Notes: generated by a model not told the origin, from the letters alone. Counted from the stretch's first letter, positions 1-5,855 are shown. The stretch is DNA of 6,667 bases from CAKSQL01 sp045606465 (GCA_045606465.1 JAZURZ010000101.1:1-6667), one strand, 5' to 3'. Numbers and translations: made by a program.

Positions 1-56
1 AGCAGGAAGCTTTTGTTTTTTAAGGCTTTATGGGATTTTTTCGCTTTGATTTATTG
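1..56. other. Unassigned window edge
   Basis: This is AT-rich sequence after the stop codon of the SLOG remnant. Neither strand shows a convincing reading frame, promoter or terminator, and the sequence is cut by the window edge. It could be the spacer to the next gene. Confidence 0.4.
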
Positions 57-158
57 TTATATTTCATTAAATATATTTATAACTTCCACATTATTACTTT
101 CGGCATATTTAATTGTATTTTGCGTTCCGCCCCTTTCTCCATTATATGCTGAAATTAC
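57..158 (-). pseudogene. C-terminal remnant of a SLOG/YpsA-like Rossmann-fold protein
   Basis: The minus strand reads VISAYNGERGGTQNTIKYAE, then about 14 more residues ending VINIFNEI and a TAA stop (59-57). The pattern AYNG-x2-GGT-x2-T-x2-YA followed by a hydrophobic strand matches the last nucleotide-binding loop and strand of SLOG-superfamily proteins (YpsA/DUF1273-like, related to DprA), which are normally about 150-200 residues. Only about 34 residues are present. Upstream the frame continues through the stem-loop array for about 17 more codons without an ATG, then meets a TAA near 212-210. The rest of the gene is missing, so this is a decayed or truncated 3' end, possibly cut by the array at 161. 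Family assignment is by motif memory. A short expressed peptide from a TTG start inside the array is less likely. Confidence 0.55.
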
Positions 159-160
159 CC

Positions 161-175
161 TTGCCAAAGGCAATC
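161..175. repeat. Copy 1 of 15-bp direct repeat TTGCCAAAGGCAATC
   Basis: This is identical to 331-345, 170 bp away. Each copy is a 5-bp stem with an AAA triloop plus TC. This copy forms the edge of the array next to the SLOG remnant. Confidence 0.8.
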
Positions 176-225
176 TAAACTGACAACTTATTTCGCAAGA
201 AGTGTTTTTTTAGTTTACAGTTTAG

Positions 226-304
226 AGTTATGAATTTTGCTTACGCAAAATGTTATGATATGATTGCTTTAAAATCAAACATTGTCGCCAGACAATTCAT
301 AACT
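226..304. repeat. 11-bp inverted repeat inside the array
   Basis: AGTTATGAATT (226-236) is the exact complement of AATTCATAACT (294-304). It could close a larger stem around the hairpins at 234-251, 261-277 and 281-296, although it shares bases with two of them, so the two folds compete. It reflects the inverted orientation of the 205-258 block relative to the rest of the array. Confidence 0.65.
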
Positions 305-330
305 ACACGAAGTGTATCTAAACTCATAAC

Positions 331-345
331 TTGCCAAAGGCAATC
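331..345. repeat. Copy 2 of 15-bp direct repeat TTGCCAAAGGCAATC
   Basis: This is an exact copy of 161-175. It is preceded by the 14-nt linker TCTAAACTCATAAC, which also resembles (12 of 14) the linker that follows copy 1. Confidence 0.8.
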
Positions 346-350
346 ATAGT

Positions 351-373
351 TGAGAAAAGCAAAGCTTTTCTCA
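351..373 (-). repeat. Perfect 10-bp hairpin overlapping the guaA stop codon
   Basis: TGAGAAAAGC and GCTTTTCTCA flank a 3-nt loop. On the minus strand the first three bases of the stem are the TGA stop of guaA. It is the strongest stem of the array and could protect or end the guaA mRNA. It lacks a following U-tract (the next bases are ACTATG), so it is not a standard intrinsic terminator. Confidence 0.7.
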
Positions 374-1351
374 CTCCCATTCGATAGTCGCCGGACTTTT
401 GGGGCTGAGGTCATAAAGAACTCGGCATACGCCATTTACTTCCGACAAAATTCTGTCAGTTATTTTCTTAAGCACTGCCCAATCAATGTCAGGTACAGTT
501 GCGCTCATGGCATCTACAGTGTTGACTGCTCTTATAATAACTGTCCAATCGAACACACGTTTTCCGTCACGAACTCCTGTTGAGCGAAAATCAGGAACAA
601 CTGTGAAGAACTGCCAAATCTGCTTTGCAAGACCTGATTTTTCAAATTCTTCACGCAAAATAGCGTCAGATTCACGAAGTGCATTAAGTCTGTCCCTTGT
701 GATTGTGCCTAAGCATCTTACTCCAAGACCTGGTCCCGGGAAGGGTTGGCGGTCAACCATTTCTTCAGGTAGTCCTAAAGCTTTTCCCACAACGCGAACC
801 TCATCTTTATAAAGGAGCTTTACAGGCTCAACTAATTCAAATTGCAAGTCCTCAGGGAGTCCTCCCACATTATGATGTGCCTTTACGCCGTCACTTTCTA
901 TGATGTCAGGGTAAATTGTACCCTGTGCCAAAAAGTCTATATCGTCAAATTTGCGTGCTTCTTCTTCAAATACTCTTATAAATTCCCCACCAATTATTTT
1001 ACGTTTTTCTTCAGGATCGGAAACATTTACAAGTTTATCCAAAAATCTGTCGGTAGCATCGACATAAACAAGATTTGCATCTAATTGGTTTTTAAAAACC
1101 TCGACAACATTTTCGCTCTCACCTTTACGCATTAAGCCATGATTTACATGTACGCACACAAGCTGCTTGCCTATAGCTTTAATAAGCAATGCTGCAACAA
1201 CCGAGCTGTCAACTCCTCCTGACAATGCCAAAAGAACTTTTTTATTGCCTATCTGTTCTTGCATAGCCCTAACCTGTTCGGCGATAAATTCATCTGCTTG
1301 TTCCTTTGTTTTAATGCGTGCCATTGTATCTGGTCTTTTGTTTGTGTCCAT
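371..1351 (-). CDS. guaA: GMP synthase, ATP-pyrophosphatase and dimerisation domains only
   Basis: This enzyme converts XMP to GMP in the cytosol, using ATP and ammonia, in the last step of guanine nucleotide synthesis. The 326-residue product has the PP-loop SGGVDSS (44-50), the VKAHHNVGGLP lid segment (156-166), RQPFPGPGLGVR (201-212) opening the C-terminal dimerisation domain, and the family-typical end SPATIEWE. Typical bacterial GuaA is about 510-525 residues with an N-terminal class I glutaminase domain. Here the protein starts just before the synthetase domain, and no glutaminase gene is in the window. The frame is open 23 codons further upstream, but ATG at 1351 has AGGAGG seven bases before it, so I chose it. 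The gene has its own promoter. Ammonia may come from a separate GuaAa-like subunit elsewhere, as in archaea, or from free ammonia; both are inference. Confidence 0.93.
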   Translation of the reverse strand: MDTNKRPDTMARIKTKEQADEFIAEQVRAMQEQIGNKKVLLALSGGVDSSVVAALLIKAIGKQLVCVHVNHGLMRKGESENVVEVFKNQLDANLVYVDATDRFLDKLVNVSDPEEKRKIIGGEFIRVFEEEARKFDDIDFLAQGTIYPDIIESDGVKAHHNVGGLPEDLQFELVEPVKLLYKDEVRVVGKALGLPEEMVDRQPFPGPGLGVRCLGTITRDRLNALRESDAILREEFEKSGLAKQIWQFFTVVPDFRSTGVRDGKRVFDWTVIIRAVNTVDAMSATVPDIDWAVLKKITDRILSEVNGVCRVLYDLSPKSPATIEWE

Positions 1352-1358
1352 ATTTTTT

Positions 1359-1364
1359 CCTCCT
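1359..1364 (-). promoter_or_regulatory. Ribosome-binding site that fixes the guaA start
   Basis: AGGAGG on the minus strand lies 7 nt before the ATG at 1351. It decides against the longer 349-residue frame starting at 1420 and confirms that no glutaminase domain is translated in this gene. Confidence 0.85.
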
Positions 1365-1387
1365 GTTTTATGTCTTATAAAATTCAA

Positions 1388-1403
1388 AAAAGCACCTGCT
1401 TTT
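1388..1403 (-). promoter_or_regulatory. Weak hairpin with U-tract in the guaA leader
   Basis: In the predicted guaA leader, AAAAGC-AGGT-GCTTTT is followed directly by TT, giving a 6-bp stem with a run of six U. It resembles a small attenuator, but the stem is mostly A-U and probably unstable. I see no purine-riboswitch core around it. This is a weak call. Confidence 0.2.
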
Positions 1404-1450
1404 AGTTTCGGATAACACATTTATAATTCAACAAATATATTATAATTAAA

Positions 1451-1479
1451 ATTATATCAAATTTTCCAAAAAATTGCAA
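1451..1479 (-). promoter_or_regulatory. Sigma-A promoter for guaA
   Basis: On the minus strand, TTGCAA (1479-1474) and TATAAT (1456-1451) are separated by 17 bp. Transcription would start near 1444, leaving a leader of about 93 nt before the guaA ATG. It lies in the 179-bp gap after cysK, so guaA need not depend on cysK transcription. Confidence 0.7.
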
Positions 1480-1491
1480 TAAAAAAATTGC
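1476..1491 (-). terminator. Possible weak terminator after cysK
   Basis: On the minus strand, GCAAT-TTTTTT-ATTGC is followed by AATTTTTT, about 40 bp past the cysK stop. The stem is only 5 bp with two G-C pairs, so termination would be poor. It overlaps the -35 box of the guaA promoter. No better terminator is visible in this gap. Confidence 0.3.
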
Positions 1492-1530
1492 TTAAAAATG
1501 TGTGTTTATTATTCTTTAAAAATGTATTTT

Positions 1531-2457
1531 TTATTCAAAGAGAGGTGTTGAAAAATATCTTTCTGCGGTGTCAGGTAAAACTGTCACCACAGTTTTTCCT
1601 TTTCCAAGCTTTTTTGCAAGCTTTATTGCAGCGGCAACATTTGTTCCGCTTGAAATGCCGCACATTATTCCCTCTTTTGAGGCAAGCTCTTTTGCAGTTG
1701 TAATTGCCTCATCATCATTAATTATACAAATATCACTATAAATATTCTGATTAAGAATGTCAGGAATAATTCCATCACCTATTCCCATCTGAATATGCGT
1801 GCCTATTGAGCCTCCCGAAAGAATTGCAGCGTGCTCAGGCTCCACTGCCCAGATTGTAATGTCAGGGTTATATTTTTTTAAGGTTTCGCCTATGCCCGTT
1901 ATTGTTCCTCCTGTGCCTACTCCCGAGCAAAAGCCATGAATAGGCCCATCAACCTGTTTTATTATTTCCATGCCTGTAATTTCTCTTTGAATTTGAGAAT
2001 TTGCAGGGTTTACAAATTGCTGAGGAACAAACACATTCGGGTCATCTTCCTGCATTTTAAGAGCAGTTTTTAAGCACTCCTCTATACATTCTCCAATGTT
2101 TCCTGCATCGTGAATTAATATAACCTCTGCACCATAGTGATTAACAAGCTTTCTTCTTTCTTCGCTGACAGAATCGGGCATTATTATCTTTGTTTTATAC
2201 CCTTTAACTGCCCCCACCAGAGCAAGACCTATTCCCTGATTTCCGCTGGTAGGCTCTACAATGATTGTATCCTTTGTTATAATTCCCCTTTTTTCAGCGT
2301 CATTTATCATATTAAGTGCAGTTCTTGTTTTTATTGAACCACCAACATTAAGCCCCTCAATTTTTACCAAAATCTGTGCGCTATCTTCATCTTCCATATG
2401 ATTTAATCTGACAATGGGAGTGTTGCCTATAGCCTCTAATATATCATTACAAATCAT
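1531..2457 (-). CDS. cysK: Cysteine synthase family PLP enzyme (CysK-like)
   Basis: This is a fold-type II PLP enzyme expected to make L-cysteine from O-acetylserine and sulfide in the cytosol. The 308 residues match the usual CysK length. Visible parts are the N-terminal IGNTPIVRLN (10-19), the Schiff-base lysine K43 in GGSIKTR, the substrate-carboxylate loop TSGNQG (70-75), the PLP-phosphate loop GTGGT (181-185), and LPDTAERYFST near the end (295-304). Two motifs depart from textbook CysK: S-[IV]-K-D-R is SIKTR, and TSGNTG is TSGNQG. Similar KTR-type proteins are, from memory, annotated as cysteine synthases in clostridia, but the substrate (O-acetylserine, O-phosphoserine or another activated serine) is uncertain. 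The ATG has GGAGG 5 nt upstream. The gene lies 71 bp after trkH with its own near-perfect promoter. Confidence 0.88.
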   Translation of the reverse strand: MICNDILEAIGNTPIVRLNHMEDEDSAQILVKIEGLNVGGSIKTRTALNMINDAEKRGIITKDTIIVEPTSGNQGIGLALVGAVKGYKTKIIMPDSVSEERRKLVNHYGAEVILIHDAGNIGECIEECLKTALKMQEDDPNVFVPQQFVNPANSQIQREITGMEIIKQVDGPIHGFCSGVGTGGTITGIGETLKKYNPDITIWAVEPEHAAILSGGSIGTHIQMGIGDGIIPDILNQNIYSDICIINDDEAITTAKELASKEGIMCGISSGTNVAAAIKLAKKLGKGKTVVTVLPDTAERYFSTPLFE

Positions 2458-2487
2458 TATTACCTCCGAAAAATTATGTCAATTTCC

Positions 2488-2507
2488 AATATAATACATA
2501 TTATATT
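2488..2507. promoter_or_regulatory. Palindrome over the cysK -10 box and start point (possible operator)
   Basis: AATATAAT-acat-ATTATATT is a perfect 8+8 bp inverted repeat. It covers the -10 element (2505-2500) and the predicted transcription start near 2493. The position suits a repressor site. It has no G-C pairs in the arms, so it is not a terminator for trkH, and AT-rich palindromes also arise by chance. A repeated AATTGACAT (minus strand, 2530-2522 and 2484-2476) flanks it. Confidence 0.4.
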
Positions 2508-2528
2508 CTTCTCAATATAAAATGTCAA
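2500..2528 (-). promoter_or_regulatory. Consensus sigma-A promoter for cysK
   Basis: On the minus strand, TTGACA (2528-2523), 17 bp and TATAAT (2505-2500) match the consensus at all twelve positions. The -35 box begins at the base after the trkH stop codon. The predicted start near 2493 gives a leader of about 36 nt, too short for a T-box or riboswitch. Confidence 0.88.
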
Positions 2529-3965
2529 TTATTTTTTCCATGCCATCTTTGAAAAAAGAACAAGTATAGGGAAAATTTCCAATCTTCCTATTATCATCAA
2601 AATGGTCAACACAATAGTTGAAAGTGGAGAAAATACTTCGTAGTTGCAAGTCGGTCCCACAAGGGAAAATCCAGGGCCTATATTACTAAGTGTTGCAACA
2701 ATGGCTGAAAAATTAGTTGTAAAGTCAAGATTGTCAATGCTTATAATCAAAAGCGCCAGTGCAAAAATAAATAGATATGCAACAAAATAGACATTTATTG
2801 TCCTTAAGGTTTCATGCTCCAATACCCTTCCATTCAATTTTACCTTTGCCACGCTTTTCGGATGTGCAAGCATTTTTATTTCCTTTACAATGCTTTTTAA
2901 AAGTATAAGAATTCTCGAAACCTTCATTCCGCCGCCTGTACTTCCTGCACAAGCTCCGCAGAACATAAGCAACATAATAATAGTTTTTGAAAACTGCGGC
3001 CACAAATCAAAATCTGCTGTTGAATAGCCTGTTGTTGTGATAATAGTTGACACCTGAAAAGCGCTATGCTTCAAGGTTTCAGAAGAGGAAGAAAAAGTTC
3101 CTTGTATATTAAAAAATATCAAAGCAATTGATATAACAACTATAGTTACATATGCTAAAACCTCTTCTGATTTGAATGCATCTTTTACTTTTTTCATCAA
3201 AATCAGATAATAAAAAGAAAAATCCACTCCAAAAATAAACATAAATACAGTAATTACATTTTGTATATATGATGAGTATTCACTCATTCCTGACGTTCTT
3301 ACCGAAAATCCACCGGTTCCTGCAGTTCCAAAGCTAAGGAGCGCCGACTCAAATATTGAAAGACCGCCAAAAAGAAGCAAAATCATTTCCAAAAGAGTGA
3401 AAAAAATATAAATTCCATAAAGTATTTTTGCAGTTGTTTTAACCTTTGGAACAAGCTTTCCTACTGAGTGTCCCGGGCTTTCTGCTTTTATTAAATAAAG
3501 ATTACTTCCTCCAAACATGGGCATCAAGGCAACCAAAAAGACAATTACTCCCATGCCCCCAATCCAATGAGTAAAGCTTCGCCAGAATAATACTGATTTG
3601 GGCAATGCATCCACATCAGAAAGAATTGACGCACCTGTTGTTGTAAAGCCTGACGCAGTTTCAAAAAGTGCATCAATAAAATTAGGGATACTGCCCGAAA
3701 ATATAAACGGAAGACAGCCCAATATACTTATGACAATCCAGCTTAGTGCAACTATGATAAAGCCTTCCTTTGCAAACATTGTTTTGTTTTTGGGGCGCAG
3801 ACGTGTCAAGGGAGTGCCTATTATAAAGCAAATCAATGCGCACACAAAAAACACCCATTTATTTGGCTCATTAAATAAAAAGGCACACGCCAATGGAAGA
3901 AGCATGCAGACTCCTTCAATATTCAAAACCATTCCCAACGCATAAAAAATAACTCTGTAATTCAT
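2529..3965 (-). CDS. trkH: TrkH/KtrB-family potassium channel subunit
   Basis: This is the integral membrane subunit that carries K+ through a four-fold pseudosymmetric pore. The 478 residues are of normal length for TrkH. All four filter/pore segments are visible: SGFTTTGAS (105-113), AGTGGFS (215-221), ITTTGYS (309-315) and NIGPGFSLVGP (428-438). The intramembrane gating loop GACAGSTGGGMKVSR (337-351) and the last-helix motif GRLEIFP (460-466) are also intact. Many hydrophobic segments span the protein, as expected. The gene starts 9 bp after trkA, and its GAGG ribosome-binding site overlaps the trkA stop codon, so translation is probably coupled. TrkA should bind its cytosolic face. The family includes both K+ and Na+/K+ transporters; the filter glycines (G111, G218, G313, G430) fit K+ selectivity. 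There is no terminator before cysK. Confidence 0.95.
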   Translation of the reverse strand: MNYRVIFYALGMVLNIEGVCMLLPLACAFLFNEPNKWVFFVCALICFIIGTPLTRLRPKNKTMFAKEGFIIVALSWIVISILGCLPFIFSGSIPNFIDALFETASGFTTTGASILSDVDALPKSVLFWRSFTHWIGGMGVIVFLVALMPMFGGSNLYLIKAESPGHSVGKLVPKVKTTAKILYGIYIFFTLLEMILLLFGGLSIFESALLSFGTAGTGGFSVRTSGMSEYSSYIQNVITVFMFIFGVDFSFYYLILMKKVKDAFKSEEVLAYVTIVVISIALIFFNIQGTFSSSSETLKHSAFQVSTIITTTGYSTADFDLWPQFSKTIIMLLMFCGACAGSTGGGMKVSRILILLKSIVKEIKMLAHPKSVAKVKLNGRVLEHETLRTINVYFVAYLFIFALALLIISIDNLDFTTNFSAIVATLSNIGPGFSLVGPTCNYEVFSPLSTIVLTILMIIGRLEIFPILVLFSKMAWKK

Positions 3966-3970
3966 AATCT

Positions 3971-3976
3971 TCCTCT
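3971..3976 (-). promoter_or_regulatory. trkH ribosome-binding site overlapping the trkA stop
   Basis: AGAGGA on the minus strand lies 5 nt before the trkH ATG. Its first two bases are the last two of the trkA TAG stop codon (3977-3975). This suggests translational coupling of the regulatory and channel subunits. Confidence 0.75.
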
Positions 3977-5333
3977 ATTTTAATATATCGCTTATATCTT
4001 TATACCCTTTGTTTGTAGTAACAATTATCACTGTGTCTCCAGGCAAAATTACATCTTTGCCTCTTGGGGTTATAATAGTTCCGTTTCTGTTAATACAAGC
4101 AATGATTATGCCCTCCTTTAAGGAAAGACTTTCTATTGTTTTGTCTGATATAGGCGAGCCTTTTTTAATTCTAAACTCTAACGCCTCTGCCTTACCATCA
4201 AGAATATAGTGCATAGTTTCAATGTCGCTTCCTATGGAATTATTTTTTGCTCTGACAAATTTAACTATATATTCAGCGGCAATTTCCTTAGGATATATTA
4301 TGGTGTCAAGTCCGATATTTGATATGACCTCATCATATGCAATTCTATTAATTTTGGTTATTACTTTACCATCGGTTTTTGTTTTTGCATAAAGAGAGAG
4401 CAAGATATTTTCTTCATCAATTCCAGTAAGGCAAACCACAGATTCTGCCTTTTCAATTCCCTCTTCAATCAAAAGTCTGTTTTCGGTACCATCGCCATTT
4501 ATAATTGTCGCTTTGGGAACAAGGCTGCAAAGCGCCTCACATCTTTGATTGTTTTGCTCTATAATTTTAACCTCTATGCCTGATTTTATCAAGTTGTCTG
4601 CAAGATATACAGCTGTTGTTCCTCCTCCGATTATAATTGTATCTTTAACCTTATTTGTTTTAATACCTATTTTCTTTATAAAATGAGAAGCATCATTTAT
4701 ACCTGCCACAATGCTTATTAAATCACCGGTTTTTAAAACAAAGTCGCCGCCTGGGATAAAGGTTTCTTCTCCCCTTTCCACGCCGCAAACAAGGATATCG
4801 CAATTGAGTTTTAATCCTATATCTATAATTTTAAGATTATCAAGAGGAGAATCTTCTTCAATTTTAAATTTTAAAATTTCCACTCTGCCCTTTGCAAAGG
4901 TATCTATTTCAATAGCAGATGGAAATCTTAAAGAGCGTGCAATTTCAAGAGCGGCAGTATATTCGGGATTTATGATCATAGCAAGCCCCAAATCCTCTTT
5001 AAAAAAATTAAGTTCCTTTTTATATTCAGGGTTTCTTACTCTTGCTATAGTGCTGCAATTACTTAATTTTCTTGCAATAAGGCATGTTAAGAGATTAATC
5101 TCATCTGAGCCTGTCACCGCAATGAGTACATCAGTTTCTTCAATTCCTGCTTCCTTTAAGGTTTCAAGGTTCGCGCCATTTCCCGAAACTCCCATGACAT
5201 CATATGTGTTAACAACGTCCTGCAAAATATTATATCTTACATCAACAACTGTGATATTATGGTTTTCCTCTCTGCCAAGACGTTCAACAAGCTTTTCACC
5301 AATTTTACCAAGACCAACGATGACTATATTCAT
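3975..5333 (-). CDS. trkA: Trk potassium uptake regulatory subunit TrkA (two RCK units)
   Basis: This is the cytosolic gating subunit that binds nucleotides (NAD(H), ATP/ADP or similar) and controls TrkH. At 452 residues it has the duplicated layout of full-length TrkA. RCK-N 1 (about 1-120) has GLGKIG (7-12) and the ribose-binding acid D31. RCK-C 1 spans about 140-222 and ends in a GDLISIVAG-type strand (203-211). RCK-N 2 (about 232-350) has GGGTTA (236-241) and E259. RCK-C 2 spans about 370-452, with PGDTVIIV (431-438). The second glycine-rich loop ends in Ala rather than Gly, so nucleotide binding in that half may differ. AGGAGG lies 7 nt before the ATG. It sits 66 bp after the phosphatase gene and 9 bp before trkH, without a visible terminator on either side. 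Confidence 0.95.
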   Translation of the reverse strand: MNIVIVGLGKIGEKLVERLGREENHNITVVDVRYNILQDVVNTYDVMGVSGNGANLETLKEAGIEETDVLIAVTGSDEINLLTCLIARKLSNCSTIARVRNPEYKKELNFFKEDLGLAMIINPEYTAALEIARSLRFPSAIEIDTFAKGRVEILKFKIEEDSPLDNLKIIDIGLKLNCDILVCGVERGEETFIPGGDFVLKTGDLISIVAGINDASHFIKKIGIKTNKVKDTIIIGGGTTAVYLADNLIKSGIEVKIIEQNNQRCEALCSLVPKATIINGDGTENRLLIEEGIEKAESVVCLTGIDEENILLSLYAKTKTDGKVITKINRIAYDEVISNIGLDTIIYPKEIAAEYIVKFVRAKNNSIGSDIETMHYILDGKAEALEFRIKKGSPISDKTIESLSLKEGIIIACINRNGTIITPRGKDVILPGDTVIIVTTNKGYKDISDILK

Positions 5334-5399
5334 AAATTTTCCTCCTGTTCTAAACTTGAACGAATTTAAAAAGATGAGAAAACCAACCTTTTTGCTATA

Positions 5400-5855
5400 T
5401 TATTTAATTTCTTTTCTTATCTTTTTTAACAATCCCTTACAGCCGCGTACAACATCATCATATGTGTCATCAAAATTCCCGGTGTACCAGGGGTCTGCAA
5501 TATCTCCACCACCTGCGAAATCAAGCAGCTTATGCATTTTCATTTCGGGGTCTCCTCCGATTATTCTTAGCATATTTTTGAGATTCCATGTGTCCATTCC
5601 TATTATATAATCATATAATTTATAATCCTCTTTTGTTATTCTCACTGCGTATTTTCCCTCTGTGGAAATCCCATACTCTGAAAGTTTTTTCCTGGTTCCC
5701 GGATGGACAGGATTTCCGATTTCCTCTGTACTTGTTGCTGATGAGGCAACCGTTACACTTTCGCTAAAGCCTGCTTTTTTCAGCATATCTTTCATGACAA
5801 ACTCTGCCATAGGCGAGCGACAAATATTGCCATGACACACAAACATAATTTTCAT
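5400..5855 (-). CDS. Low-molecular-weight protein tyrosine phosphatase
   Basis: This is a cytosolic cysteine phosphatase that removes phosphate from tyrosine residues, or possibly arginine as in YwlE-type members. The 151 residues match the family. The P-loop CHGNICRS (7-14) supplies the nucleophile C7 and R13. The general-acid motif is DPWY (121-124, usually DPYY or DPWY), and D88 and W90 (GMDTW) occupy the usual mid-protein conserved segment. The frame extends nine codons upstream to a TTG at 5882, but ATG at 5855 places the P-loop at the family's usual position, so I chose it. Its ribosome-binding site is weak: GGAAGGG lies about 13 nt away and only GTGGAA is closer. The gene heads a probable operon with trkA and trkH. 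No tyrosine kinase or capsule genes are nearby, so the partner is unknown. Confidence 0.9.
   Translation of the reverse strand: MKIMFVCHGNICRSPMAEFVMKDMLKKAGFSESVTVASSATSTEEIGNPVHPGTRKKLSEYGISTEGKYAVRITKEDYKLYDYIIGMDTWNLKNMLRIIGGDPEMKMHKLLDFAGGGDIADPWYTGNFDDTYDDVVRGCKGLLKKIRKEIK

Larger units (their letters stand above)
161..373. repeat. Array of short stem-loops joined by a repeated TCATAAC linker
   Basis: About eight short inverted repeats lie head to tail: 161-173 (TTGCC/GGCAA), 186-203 (imperfect, ACTTaTT/AAgAAGT), 234-251 (ATTTTGC/GCAAAAT), 261-277 (TGATT/AATCA), 281-296 (ATTGTC/GACAAT), 304-316 (TACAC/GTGTA), 331-343 (TTGCC/GGCAA) and 351-373 (TGAGAAAAGC/GCTTTTCTCA). Loops are mostly 3-4 nt and centres mostly 20-27 nt apart. 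The linkers are related. TCATAAC occurs at 297-303 and 324-330. Its complement GTTATGA occurs at 227-233 and 252-258, and TCATAGT at 344-350. A longer form TCTAAACT-(GACAAC or CATAAC) occurs at 174-187 and 317-330, and its complement at 219-233. The stems differ while the linkers recur, unlike a CRISPR array. It may be a palindromic intergenic repeat family or a non-autonomous element. No transposase or target duplication is visible. Confidence 0.75.

Noticed and set aside
161..373. CRISPR array
   Set aside because: The repeated parts are 7-15 bp linkers and small palindromes rather than constant repeats of about 23-47 bp with unique spacers, and no cas gene is present.
253..435. A 60-codon minus-strand frame
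   Set aside because: It overlaps the 3' end of guaA in another frame and is otherwise made of stem-loop array sequence. No motif supports it as a protein.
1352..1420. Longer guaA start adding 23 residues
   Set aside because: The extra residues match nothing in the family, and a strong AGGAGG sits inside this stretch at the right distance from the ATG at 1351.
2458..2528. T-box or S-box leader for cysK
   Set aside because: The gap is only 71 bp and is filled by the promoter, the palindrome and the ribosome-binding site, too short for either element.
2500..3965. Mobile element or phage genes around the trk and cysK genes
   Set aside because: All genes are intact housekeeping types in one orientation. 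No transposase, integrase or terminal repeats are visible.
4711..5610. A 299-codon open frame on the plus strand
   Set aside because: It lies antisense across trkA and the phosphatase gene, whose proteins have clear conserved motifs. The plus-strand translation has no recognisable domain and no ribosome-binding site that I can see. It is a shadow of the real genes.
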